Positions 26,339 to 33,853 are shown, counted from the first letter of the stretch. The stretch is DNA of 64,000 nt from CBDCZY01 sp965224745 (GCA_965224745.1 CBDCZY010000002.1:1240001-1304000); one strand, 5' to 3'. Notes: generated from the letters alone by a model not told the origin. A program made the numbers and translations.

Positions 26339-27343
26339 ATGAATAATGATAAATCCTTTCCCAGAATTGCCCTTACTCCGGGCGAGCCCTCGGGCATCGG
26401 ACCAGACATTTGCCTGCAACTTGCCGATCTGAGATTACCTTGTGAACTGGTATTGATTGCTGACCCGGAACTACTGTCACAGCGCGTCGAACAGCTCGGC
26501 CTTAAAGTCAACTTTAGTGTTTTTGACGCGAAGAATAACACACAAGCACCTCACCAAATTAAAGTAATGCCGATTAAAATGGAGGCGGAATGTGTTCCTG
26601 GAAAACCCAATAAACAAAATGCACCCTACGTACTTAAAACCATCCGCAAAGCCACTTTGGGCTGCTTGAATAAAACCTTTGACGCAATGGTCACTGGCCC
26701 AGTCCAAAAAGGTATCATTAACGAAGCTGGCATCCCATTTTCTGGCCACACGGAGTACATAGCGGAAATGACTGGCGGATATCCTGTCATGATGCTGGCA
26801 ACGCCCGGTCTGCGGGTCGCCTTAGTAACTATCCATTTACCTCTATCTCAGGTCAGTGGTGCTATTACTTCCACTCGCGTTAGAAACGTGTTACGTGTTC
26901 TACACCAGGATTTACTGCAACGATTTGGACTTGAAAACCCTAAAATCCTGGTCTGTGGACTCAATCCGCATGCCGGAGAAAACGGCTTTATAGGGCACGA
27001 AGAAATTAAAATCATAAACCCGGTTATTGACGGTTTAAAACAACAAGGATGGAATGTACATGGCCCTCTTCCCGCAGACACATTATTTACTCCAGACTAT
27101 CTGTCGTCAGCCGATGCTGTTCTGGCGATGTACCATGATCAAGGTTTACCGGTATTGAAACACATGGGATTTGGTAAAGCAGTCAATATCACCCTTGGTT
27201 TGCCGATCATACGAACTTCGGTCGATCACGGCACAGCATTAGATTTGGCGGGAACAGGGAAAGCTGATACGGGCAGTTTGCAGTATGCACTGGAGACCGC
27301 TATCGAAATGATTAACTATCAACGGCTGCAAGTTGGCGCATAA
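26339..27343 (+). CDS. pdxA: 4-hydroxythreonine-4-phosphate dehydrogenase
   Basis: 334 residues from ATG 26339 (a TTG 21 bases upstream is an alternative). PdxA oxidises 4-phosphohydroxy-L-threonine with NAD in pyridoxal-phosphate synthesis. Family motifs: LTPGEPSGIGPD at the N-terminus, MVTGPVQKGIINEAGIPFSG, metal-binding HTEYIAEM, CGLNPHAGENGFIGHEE and YHDQGLPVLKHMGFGKAVNI. It overlaps rsmA by 11 bp; the pdxA-rsmA pairing is conserved in gammaproteobacteria. Confidence 0.95.
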   Translation: MNNDKSFPRIALTPGEPSGIGPDICLQLADLRLPCELVLIADPELLSQRVEQLGLKVNFSVFDAKNNTQAPHQIKVMPIKMEAECVPGKPNKQNAPYVLKTIRKATLGCLNKTFDAMVTGPVQKGIINEAGIPFSGHTEYIAEMTGGYPVMMLATPGLRVALVTIHLPLSQVSGAITSTRVRNVLRVLHQDLLQRFGLENPKILVCGLNPHAGENGFIGHEEIKIINPVIDGLKQQGWNVHGPLPADTLFTPDYLSSADAVLAMYHDQGLPVLKHMGFGKAVNITLGLPIIRTSVDHGTALDLAGTGKADTGSLQYALETAIEMINYQRLQVGA

Positions 27344-28127
27344 AGCCCGCAAACGGTTTGGGCAAAACTTTCTGCACGATAAAGGCGTCATTGACCGTAT
27401 CGTATCAACGCTTCGACTGGATGCGGGTCAACACTGGATCGAAATTGGCCCCGGCCAAGGCGCCCTAACTGAACCATTAATCAATACCGGCATTCAATTA
27501 GACATAATCGAATTCGACCGCGATCTGGTCGCAATGCTACAAAACAAATATATCGACAAACCAACTCTTACCATTCATAGCGCCAATGCATTACAGTTTG
27601 ATTTTTCATCGTTGGCCAAAGAGGGGCAGAAACTTCGTATTATCGGCAATTTGCCTTACAACATATCGACACCGTTATTGTTTCATTTACTGGACTTTGC
27701 CGATGATATTGAAACCATGTATTTCATGCTGCAAAAAGAAGTGGTCGATCGCATGTGCGCGGAACCCGGCAGTAAAAAGTATGGCCGACTTAGCGTCATG
27801 CTACAGTATTATTGTCAAGCAACCAGCCTGTTTGAAGTATACCCGGAAAGCTTTGAGCCAAAACCCAAAGTCACTTCAGCCATTGTTCGGCTCATTCCTC
27901 ATCTGCAAGCACCCGTAAAACTGAACGACCTACAGCAATTTGAAAGGGTAGTAAAACAAGCATTTTCAATGCGCCGCAAGACTATCAGAAACTCACTAAA
28001 AGGCTTCCTCAATGAAGGGGAAATATCTGATCTGTCGATTGACCCCTCGTGCCGCGCGGAAACGTTAAGCCTAAATGACTTTGCAAGGCTGAGTGATTGC
28101 TATTCGACAAAAACAACAAAAACCTAA
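27333..28127 (+). CDS. rsmA: 16S rRNA (adenine1518-N6/adenine1519-N6)-dimethyltransferase
   Basis: 264 residues (KsgA). It dimethylates two adjacent adenines in the 3' hairpin of 16S rRNA late in 30S assembly. N-terminal KARKRFGQNFLHD, the AdoMet motif IEIGPGQGALTEPL, the catalytic IGNLPYNIS and ESFEPKPKVTSAIVRL are all present. The start is TTG 27333 inside the pdxA end, indicated by alignment with the family N-terminus (MAHKARKRFGQNFL). A 56-bp segment of this gene (27479-27534) is repeated exactly at 29738-29793. Confidence 0.96.
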   Translation: MAHKARKRFGQNFLHDKGVIDRIVSTLRLDAGQHWIEIGPGQGALTEPLINTGIQLDIIEFDRDLVAMLQNKYIDKPTLTIHSANALQFDFSSLAKEGQKLRIIGNLPYNISTPLLFHLLDFADDIETMYFMLQKEVVDRMCAEPGSKKYGRLSVMLQYYCQATSLFEVYPESFEPKPKVTSAIVRLIPHLQAPVKLNDLQQFERVVKQAFSMRRKTIRNSLKGFLNEGEISDLSIDPSCRAETLSLNDFARLSDCYSTKTTKT

Positions 28128-28369
28128 AACATTCAGAAAAGCTAGTAGTTGTTTCATCGACTACCCCGCTTACTGGATAATCCAAAGAGGCATTATTAAA
28201 GTGCCTTTATTCACAAATGATCTGACATCTATAAAGTCTAAGCGCAACCAGGTCTCACAATCATCCGAATAGCTGCTCTCGCAGACAAATGCACTAATGT
28301 TACTACGACCCTAATTATCGCATCCGTCTCAATAGGACAAAATCGTGCAATCCTGACTAATTCGTAGTA

Positions 28370-28401
28370 TATTGCGGAATAGTCAAGACTATTCCGCAAT
28401 A
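28370..28401. promoter_or_regulatory. 32-bp perfect palindrome before the AAA/DUF4143 gene
   Basis: Arms TATTGCGGAATAGTC and its exact complement meet across a two-base AA centre, ending 16 bp before the ATPase start. Such near-contiguous symmetry at a promoter or leader fits an operator for a dimeric regulator or an RNA hairpin that would occlude the ribosome site. There is no T-tract after it, so it is not a simple terminator. Confidence 0.65.
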
Positions 28402-28417
28402 GACAACCAGAAAGTCA

Positions 28418-29539
28418 GTGATGCAACGTTTACAACACAACCTGATTCTAAAAGACCTATCCCGTAAAATGGTCTTTATCACAGGGCCCAGACAAGTTGG
28501 GAAAACCAGTCTGGCACTAGCGATTGCAGAGGAATATGAGCAGTCTGTCTATCTCAACTACGATAATTTTGACCACCGTGAAGTCATCCGTAAAGCAGCC
28601 TGGTTACCCGAAACCAGCTTATTGATTCTGGACGAGCTGCATAAAATGGATAACTGGAAGAACTACCTGAAAGGCATCTATGACACGAAGCCTAAGCAAC
28701 TGCAACTACTGGTGACAGGTAGCGCAAGGCTGGAAACATTCAGACAAAGCGGGGATTCACTGGCTGGTCGTTTTTTCCGCCATCGCCTCAACCCGTTATC
28801 GCTTGCAGAAATTCCCGATGCATCAGAACACAGTCTGGAACAGTTACTCGAACGCGGAGGATTTCCGGAACCTTTTTTGGCAGAGTCGCTTGATGATGCA
28901 AATCGTTGGCGTTTGCAATATGTTGATGGGTTGATTCGTACCGATATTCTAGACTTTGAAAAAGTGCATGATTTTAAGGCAGTGCAGCTAACATTGGATC
29001 TACTGCGACAACGAGTCGGCTCACCGCTATCCTACTCATCGCTAGCAAGAGATGTGGGTTGCTCGCCCAATACAATCAAACGTTATATCGAGATATTTGA
29101 GGCACTCTATATCATTTTTCGGGTAACGCCTTATCATCGAAATATCGCCCGTTCTATCCAGAAAGAAGCGAAAGTCTATTTTTATGATAATGGTATGGTG
29201 ATAGGTGATGCAGGCATTCGTTTTGAAAACCTGGTGGCCGTCAGTCTGCTCAAACACCTCAATGCGATTGAAGATTATCAGGGCAAGAAAACCAGCCTCA
29301 AGACATTACGCACCAAAGAGAAAAAAGAAGTCGATTTCGTTCTGGTTGTCGAAGGAAAGCCTGTCGGTATGCTGGAAATTAAGCTATCAGATCTAGAGAT
29401 TAGCCGAACGTTACGCTACTTCTACAAAAAATACCAGATACCTGCTATCCAGCTGGTTAAAAATCTGCGGTTAGAACGAGTTGAGAATGGTATCGAAATA
29501 CGCAAAGCGCATCAGTATTTACGTAATCTTGAAATGTAG
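28418..29539 (+). CDS. AAA-family ATPase with DUF4143 domain
   Basis: 373 residues. The N-terminal AAA_14 core has Walker A GPRQVGKTSLALAIA and Walker B SLLILDELHKMDNW, plus a sensor-like LLVTGSARL. A winged-helix-like segment follows (YSSLARDVGCSPNTIKRYIE). The C-terminal DUF4143 part carries a PD-(D/E)XK-like signature VDFVLVVEGKPVG...LEIK. These ATPases are widespread singletons in bacteria and archaea, often in accessory regions, with no settled function. A 32-bp palindrome sits just upstream. Gene length is normal with no sign of damage. Confidence 0.85.
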   Translation: MMQRLQHNLILKDLSRKMVFITGPRQVGKTSLALAIAEEYEQSVYLNYDNFDHREVIRKAAWLPETSLLILDELHKMDNWKNYLKGIYDTKPKQLQLLVTGSARLETFRQSGDSLAGRFFRHRLNPLSLAEIPDASEHSLEQLLERGGFPEPFLAESLDDANRWRLQYVDGLIRTDILDFEKVHDFKAVQLTLDLLRQRVGSPLSYSSLARDVGCSPNTIKRYIEIFEALYIIFRVTPYHRNIARSIQKEAKVYFYDNGMVIGDAGIRFENLVAVSLLKHLNAIEDYQGKKTSLKTLRTKEKKEVDFVLVVEGKPVGMLEIKLSDLEISRTLRYFYKKYQIPAIQLVKNLRLERVENGIEIRKAHQYLRNLEM

Positions 29540-29737
29540 CTTGTTGTGTTAACATTTATTAACCGCTGCATGACATCGATAACCTTCTTGCAGTATCCGA
29601 TATTCACATAGGGCCGAATATTATTGAAAAAGCATTGAGACTAGCCAGTAAATAGTTGTCGATTGAATATTGTGTTACCAGAACTTGCATTGTAACGAAA
29701 ACCTGAGACTTGTAAATAATTCTGTCCCCATTTTATG

Positions 29738-29793
29738 AATCAATACCGGCATTCAATTAGACATAATCGAATTCGACCGCGATCTGGTCGCAA
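29738..29793 (+). repeat. Exact 56-bp copy of an internal rsmA segment
   Basis: Identical to 27479-27534 in the coding part of rsmA (encoding about NTGIQLDIIEFDRDLVAM), in the same orientation, about 2.2 kb away. It is not part of an open gene here. It is bordered on the left by a TCTGTCCCC motif and on the right directly by an ACTCTGACC repeat, suggesting capture during repeat movement or template switching. Confidence 0.9.
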
Positions 29794-29818
29794 AATTAAT
29801 CCCACTCTGACCCTGATT
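29794..29818 (+). repeat. ACTCTGACC-type dispersed repeat, copy 1
   Basis: 25-bp unit of the form AATTAAT-xxx-ACTCTGACC-xx-GATT, starting directly after the rsmA copy. It is similar in sequence to 29913-29938 (direct) and 31170-31194 (inverted). The motif resembles short repeats found around REP-associated (RAYT-type) and other transposase remnants; that link is from memory. Confidence 0.65.
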
Positions 29819-29912
29819 GTTGTGTATCGAGGCAATAAGGCAAGATATATTTATAACTCGGCATAGAGGAGAAGTGATGTATTCAAAGATCAAGCTGGTT
29901 GACCCCTTTGTC

Positions 29913-29938
29913 TTATTAATTTTACTCTGACCCAGATT
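29913..29938 (+). repeat. ACTCTGACC-type dispersed repeat, copy 2
   Basis: Same unit as at 29794-29818 (TTAATTTT-ACTCTGACCC-AGATT), direct orientation, about 70 bp before the stop codon of the minus-strand VPxP protein gene. Confidence 0.65.
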
Positions 29939-30005
29939 ATTGATTAGTATATTTAGGTATTGTGTCCCAGGAATACTTCAATTCTTCGGAATTCGGAAAT
30001 AATTC

Positions 30006-30863
30006 CTAATTTCCCGCGGGTACCCTAACCACTCCATTTGAACGCTTTAGCAACGCCAACACCCCAATCCCGAACAACCACCAAACAGTAGGTACAGGAA
30101 TGATAACTGCTTTAGCAGCCAACCAACTTTCGGTATCAAGGTTGAACCCCCCTATGTAGACCGAGAATTTATCGCGATTGTCCGAGGGATAAAACTTCGA
30201 CAGCTGTTCCAGCTCATAACTTCGGGTAAATGACCGTTCCAGCGAGTAATCATCGCCCACAGGGATATCATCGGCACTAATGTCGATTTGGAAATACTGA
30301 TCATCCCTAACCCGAAACCCCAAACCAGCCCGAAAATCTTCAGCGGCATCATTATTGTACCGAGCAATTAGGCTAAAGTCATAATCGACTTCGACCCGGT
30401 TAACATCTTCGGTAAAAAAATTTTCATTCAAGAAAAGAGAATAATTGATAGTCTTCCATCGGTAACCAAGCCCTGTTTCATCGGATTGAGAATCGGGTAC
30501 AAAGACGGGACCCTGCAACGACGGAGTTCGACTAAAAAGAGACGCATCCGATGAAGGTGAATGAATACTGACACCCGCAAACGACCAAGCTTTATCGGTA
30601 GAAAAACCACCAACCGGTTCAACGGCCAATTGTTGCGATTCGTATAGAAAATCGACATGACCATCGAACTCCTGATTATACCTTCCCCGCATCGAGGAAA
30701 ATTCCGAGCTGCTCATGTCATCGAAGGCATAAATTTGATTGTTCTGCTGATCAAAACCTCTCAGAGAGGAAATCTGGGCGCCGCCGATAACATTTAGCTC
30801 AATGGGCGAAGCGTATACCTGAGAAAAACCGACAATCAAAAGCGGAAGGAATATTTCTTTCAT
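30006..30863 (-). CDS. Secreted protein with VPxP-type (PEP-CTERM-like) C-terminal anchor
   Basis: 285 residues from ATG 30863, which has AAGGA upstream. Signal peptide MKEIFLPLLIVGFSQVYA, a beta-rich body of about 230 residues (FDDMSSSEFSSMRGRYNQ, VEVDYDFSLIARYNN, YFQIDISADDIPVGDDYSL), then a C-terminal sorting region: IPVPTVWWLFGIGVLALLKR and a short tail. A proline-containing motif, one membrane helix and a basic end are the hallmarks of PEP-CTERM/VPLPA proteins handled by an exosortase. No exosortase gene is in the window. The body has no family I recognise. The tail after KR is longer than usual (SNGVVRVPAGN). Confidence 0.7.
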   Translation of the reverse strand: MKEIFLPLLIVGFSQVYASPIELNVIGGAQISSLRGFDQQNNQIYAFDDMSSSEFSSMRGRYNQEFDGHVDFLYESQQLAVEPVGGFSTDKAWSFAGVSIHSPSSDASLFSRTPSLQGPVFVPDSQSDETGLGYRWKTINYSLFLNENFFTEDVNRVEVDYDFSLIARYNNDAAEDFRAGLGFRVRDDQYFQIDISADDIPVGDDYSLERSFTRSYELEQLSKFYPSDNRDKFSVYIGGFNLDTESWLAAKAVIIPVPTVWWLFGIGVLALLKRSNGVVRVPAGN

Positions 30864-30960
30864 TGTTACGTCCTTTCTGAACATTTGCGCCTAGAATACT
30901 ACCCCATAATCCGCTCGACAAGTTTAATTTGATTGGGTGATGATTCAATATAATCTTATA

Positions 30961-31150
30961 CTAAAAACACACGTGTGCGCCATATTGCTCAATATTCCCC
31001 CAAAATTGCTGCCAACGCCCCTTTGACTGAACCAGTGCTCGTAAGGACAAAATCACTTTGGCTCCTTTGTTTTTCCAACGCATCCCTGAGCCACAAAGAC
31101 GTTGCTTCACCAATGTTTTGCAAGCAGCCTCAGTCACACCTGATCCAATG
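30961..31150 (-). pseudogene. C-terminal fragment of an ISKra4-like transposase
   Basis: The minus strand encodes about 62 residues ending at TAG 30961-30963, beginning IGSGVTEAACKTLVKQRLCG and continuing SGMRWKNKGAKVILSLRAL, VQSKGRWQQFWGNIEQYG. The 'GSG(V/I)TEAACKT.VKQRL..SGMRW' ending is typical of ISKra4-family transposases by memory. Everything upstream of it is missing; the break falls where an AATCGGGGTCAGG repeat begins. It is a relic, not an active element. Confidence 0.75.
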
Positions 31151-31169
31151 AATAATCGGGGTCAGGAAT

Positions 31170-31194
31170 AATCGAGGTCAGAGTGAAATTAATT
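31170..31194 (-). repeat. ACTCTGACC-type dispersed repeat, copy 3 (inverted)
   Basis: The reverse complement reads AATTAATTT-CACTCTGACC-TCGATT, the same unit as at 29794 and 29913 but in inverse orientation. A shorter GGGGTCAGG relative lies 16 bp to its left (31157-31166). The inverted pairing with copies 1 and 2 brackets the VPxP gene and the transposase relic. Confidence 0.65.
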
Positions 31195-31294
31195 CTGATA
31201 TGGAAATTAAATGCGTTGCTTTTTCGAGCCTTAATAACTAAACAAGCAACTGGATAGACCAGTTATTTTAATAGTTAGATTCGGGTTAATTCTG

Positions 31295-31322
31295 TTGACT
31301 TCGGTATAACCATGGTTATACT
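31295..31322 (+). promoter_or_regulatory. Promoter and palindromic operator of the MazEF-like pair
   Basis: A -35-like TTGACT (31295-31300) is followed after 16 bp by a -10-like TATACT (31317-31322). A perfect 18-bp palindrome, GTATAACCATGGTTATAC (31304-31321), covers the spacer and most of the -10, as expected for an autoregulating antitoxin. Transcription would begin near 31329-31330, at the ATG chosen for the antitoxin, suggesting a leaderless transcript. Confidence 0.6.
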
Positions 31323-31329
31323 TACTGTT

Positions 31330-31566
31330 ATGAAAACAGCTATCTCAATCCCAGACCCTATATTTCAGGCTGCAGAGAATATGGCGAATCGTTTAGGCAT
31401 GTCTCGTAGTGAGTTATTTTCAGTAGCCATGTCTGAATACATAGAGGCACATAAGTACCAAGATGTTACAGAGTCTTTGAATAAGGTATATTCCCAATCC
31501 GTAGAAAGGCTTGATGAAGAATTGGAGTTAATGCAACTTAAGTCCATTCTAAAGGAAGAGTGGTAG
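31330..31566 (+). CDS. Ribbon-helix-helix antitoxin (MazE-type)
   Basis: 78 residues from ATG 31330: MKTAISIPDPIFQAAENMAN, RLGMSRSELFSVAMSEYIEA. This is a CopG/MetJ-type ribbon-helix-helix fold that binds operator DNA as a dimer. The acidic C-terminal half (SVERLDEELELMQLKSILKE) should wrap and neutralise the toxin. An upstream in-frame ATG (31312) lies inside the operator palindrome and the -10 box, so the internal start is preferred. Its stop overlaps the toxin start by one base. Confidence 0.85.
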   Translation: MKTAISIPDPIFQAAENMANRLGMSRSELFSVAMSEYIEAHKYQDVTESLNKVYSQSVERLDEELELMQLKSILKEEW

Positions 31567-31904
31567 TGAAACGAGGAGAGATATGGTGGGCCTCAATGGG
31601 AGAACCAAAAGGTTCAGAACCAGGTTATCGTCGCCCTGTAGTCATTACTTCATCGAATGAGTTCAATGAAAGCCTTATTCAAACGGTAATAGTGGTAGTA
31701 ATAACATCAAATCTTTGTTTAGTTGATGCCCCAGGAAATTTTAAAATAGCAAAAACAAAATCGGGTCTTAATCTTAATTCTGTAGTAAATGTTTCACAGC
31801 TTATTACACTTGACAAATTATTTTTAACCGAAAAATTAAGCACTTTAACTTCAAAGCAAATTCATTTATTAAATGAAGGTTTAAAGCTTGTGCTTGGTGT
31901 CTGA
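31566..31904 (+). CDS. MazF/PemK-family endoribonuclease toxin
   Basis: 112 residues from GTG 31566, with AAGGAAG about 7 bases ahead (GTG 31560 is an alternative). Family features: KRGEIWWASMGEPKGSEPGY, RRPVVITSSNEFN, then IQTVIVVVITSNL, LNLNSVVNVSQLITLDK. The RRPVV motif and the loop before it form the RNA-cleavage site in MazF proteins. With the preceding antitoxin it forms a type II toxin-antitoxin operon, probably stabilising this accessory region. Cleavage specificity cannot be told. Confidence 0.88.
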   Translation: MKRGEIWWASMGEPKGSEPGYRRPVVITSSNEFNESLIQTVIVVVITSNLCLVDAPGNFKIAKTKSGLNLNSVVNVSQLITLDKLFLTEKLSTLTSKQIHLLNEGLKLVLGV

Positions 31905-32141
31905 ACATCTAACCTGGTGATCCGCAAAAAGTGCAGTGGTTTTCTAAGGTTGGTCTAGTTTGGAAAAGTGGTTTGAAACTCAAAATTTTGGTGGCTCCGA
32001 GTTTTTGTGGGCAAGATATCACATATCGTCAGCCTATTGAAATATGGTACTCCTTCACTAATAACAAGTGGAAAAGTAACTTCATCTAAAGATTAATATT
32101 GTATAGCCTTGTTTCTTACATAACTAACTTGGACTATTGTA

Positions 32142-33110
32142 ATGAGACTAATTACTACGTTCTTCAGTGAAGGTAAAGTTGGAATATTAGCTATAACGAC
32201 TTTAACACTTTTATCTTCTCTTCCTCTATTTGCACAACCACAGTTTAATAGCGATGAAAAAGCCTTATTGGTGGAGAGAAAAGCGACCTGCCCGTTCATC
32301 GGCAGCGCCGTAACCCAGGGTAGCCTCGTCGTACGAAACGACGCGAAAGATCCACTTGCAAGTATCGAGGACGTCAGAAAGTTGGGCAATACAGGCGGCG
32401 GTGATCTTGGAGACCTGCTCGTGCTGTTTGCGAGCGGCAATCACGCGTTCATGCGGGGTAATTCTGGAAAGCTTGATAAGTCAGTACCGCGCGGCTTGTT
32501 TTCACTAGAGTTCCCTGGCTCACAAGGTTCTCACCCAGGCCACAGCGGCATTCTCCAGGGAGATCCAGAGATACTGGGTTCAGGTCGACTGAGTGAGGCG
32601 GATTTTGCGAGGCTGACAAGCCGGGCAAAGGATGGTTGGATCAAACGGTCAGACGTTGGACGTTTCATTGCGGAAAATCTACTTAACGATCCAAAATCCA
32701 AGGTGTTTAATAAAAATACGGCTGCAGTGTTAACCAGCGACTTGGGCGAATTCGTGAAAACCTCTGGTTTAAGGTTGAAGAGCAAGCTCATCGGTTCCGA
32801 TGAAGACGCGAGCAAGACTCATCGAGATATGGAGAAGAAGCTCACCAAGCTTCTCGGTAAGGACAATCTAGTCGGTTCTGCAGGGGAATTTGGCCTTCTA
32901 TTCGCTCTCCTGGCCAATAAACCCGGTGCCAAGGAAGTTGGAGATGAGCCTACGGTGGCCGTACAGGACCTAAAAGCTATGTTTGTGGACAAGCGCCTTC
33001 CCGATGGATGGGAAACCTGGAAAAAATCACGGAAAGACTGGGTAAGAAACACAACAGCTTTATTGATCAGTGCGGGTAAGGAATACAGGTCCCTCAAGGA
33101 AGCTCAATGA
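32142..33110 (+). CDS. Secreted protein of unknown function with CPF and GNH motifs
   Basis: 322 residues. A signal peptide (ILAITTLTLLSSLPLFA-QPQ) is followed by a mature protein with TCPFIGSAVTQGSLVVRND, IEDVRKLGNTGGGDLGDLLV, FASGNHAFMRG, and GLFSLEFPGSQGSHPGHSGI. The order Cys-Pro, then a GNH/A segment, faintly recalls haem-thiolate peroxygenases (PCP...ANHG), but I cannot confirm that family. Codon third positions are visibly more G/C-rich than in neighbours (many CTC, GGC, AAG), suggesting recent transfer. No strong ribosome site precedes ATG 32142. Confidence 0.6.
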   Translation: MRLITTFFSEGKVGILAITTLTLLSSLPLFAQPQFNSDEKALLVERKATCPFIGSAVTQGSLVVRNDAKDPLASIEDVRKLGNTGGGDLGDLLVLFASGNHAFMRGNSGKLDKSVPRGLFSLEFPGSQGSHPGHSGILQGDPEILGSGRLSEADFARLTSRAKDGWIKRSDVGRFIAENLLNDPKSKVFNKNTAAVLTSDLGEFVKTSGLRLKSKLIGSDEDASKTHRDMEKKLTKLLGKDNLVGSAGEFGLLFALLANKPGAKEVGDEPTVAVQDLKAMFVDKRLPDGWETWKKSRKDWVRNTTALLISAGKEYRSLKEAQ

Positions 33111-33215
33111 TTCACACTATTTCTTACCATTAACTATTTAGGTCAAGGTGTTTTCAACACGTTGCAAGCATTCTCGCAGCTCTTTGAGTTCATTTCGTAA
33201 ATCAACGGGCTGCCC

Positions 33216-33278
33216 GCCTAACCACGGAGGCATTAACCTGTAAAACCGCCTCGCAGGAAAATGATTAGGACGTTAGGC
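33216..33278 (+). other. attC-like pair of integron core sites (weak)
   Basis: GCCTAAC (33216-33222) and GTTAGGC (33272-33278) match the RYYYAAC and GTTRRRY core-site consensus of integron cassette attC sites, 63 bp in total, followed by TGCA. The inner part does not form the expected paired L boxes clearly; only a GGAGGC/GCCTC pair is seen. No integrase is present in the window, so this may be chance. Confidence 0.25.
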
Positions 33279-33310
33279 TGCAATCTAAAGAAAGATTTAG
33301 GAGAAAGAAA

Positions 33311-33640
33311 ATGATGCGATTATTTTCTTTGCTTAGTAATGTGATGTTTATGTCTGGATGTGCGAGTACAGTAGAGACGTGGAAAAATAGACAAGTCGTA
33401 GAGGACCAGTTAATTTCAGATGATAAAAATCAAGAAATTGGAACGTTAGCTGTTACAACACAAAGACGACTAATTATTGGAAACCTGAAGACCGGTAACT
33501 TTTGTTCAGAATCACCACCTGAAACCGCAGATTCGATTACTACAGCGCTGGCAGCGGCACTCAAAGCAAACATAAGCCTAGATAAAAGCGTAAGCGCTGA
33601 ATTGGCAATCAATTTTAAGCGCCCCGTCTGGAGGCGATAA
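33311..33640 (+). pseudogene. Lipoprotein gene with 3' end replaced (truncated)
   Basis: 109 codons from ATG 33311 (AGGAG 7 bases ahead). A short signal peptide ends in the lipobox MSGC (Cys 17). The part TTQRRLIIGNLKTGNFCSES, PPETADSITTALAAALK matches a family of larger bacterial lipoproteins that I know from memory and whose proteins continue well beyond this point. From about base 33611 the sequence is the antisense of a DUF4338 fragment, so the last residues (KRPVWRR) come from foreign DNA. The product is probably a truncated, non-functional lipoprotein, although the reading frame is intact up to the junction. Confidence 0.6.
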
Positions 33641-33853
33641 CTCCAGCCTATCCAATGATCACGTGCAGTACATTAAGGCGGCGGCTGAAAAACTGATCAG
33701 TGCAATCCACTGTGCTTCATAAATTGCCACGTACCACAGGGTTTCGCCAATTTTTGGAATAGCCCCAAGATAATGGTGTCTGTCCAGTAATTGGACGTAT
33801 CTTGATTCTTCCTGCTTTAATAGGGGGCTTACTGATATCCGATTTAACTGCAT
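33611..33853 (-). pseudogene. Decayed DUF4338 (DruA-like) fragment
   Basis: The minus strand encodes RYVQLLDRHHYLGAIPKIGE, TLWYVAIYEAQWIALISFSA and then, after a frame change near 33670 (about two bases missing), ARDHWIGWSYRLQTGRLKI. The chain 'HYLG..PKIGETLWYVA...W.A..SFSAAA...ARD.WIGW....GRLK' is the DUF4338 signature, the family containing DruA of the Druantia defence system and many transposon-linked proteins. Both ends are missing, and the left edge cuts into the lipoprotein gene at about 33611. No partner druBCDE gene is nearby. Confidence 0.75.

Larger units (their letters stand above)
29540..30005. other. Repeat-rich intergenic region after the AAA/DUF4143 gene
   Basis: No gene. It holds a TCTGTCCCC motif (about 29721), a 56-bp copy of rsmA sequence (29738-29793) and two copies of an ACTCTGACC-type repeat (29794-29818 and 29913-29938). 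It looks like a landing zone of short mobile repeats. Confidence 0.65.
30864..31329. other. Intergenic region holding a transposase remnant and mazE promoter
   Basis: About 470 bp with no intact gene. From left to right: promoter region of the VPxP gene, an ISKra4-like transposase C-terminal fragment, two GGGGTCAGG/GAGGTCAGAGT-type repeats, an imperfect hairpin AATAACT/AGTTATT (about 31229-31262), and the promoter/operator of the toxin-antitoxin pair. Confidence 0.65.

Noticed and set aside
28387..28417. Terminator reading of the hairpin before the ATPase
   Set aside because: No T-tract follows; sits in a leader, so operator or leader structure is more likely.
33611..33853. A functional Druantia defence locus
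   Set aside because: Only a DUF4338 fragment with a frame break, no druB-E partners in the window.
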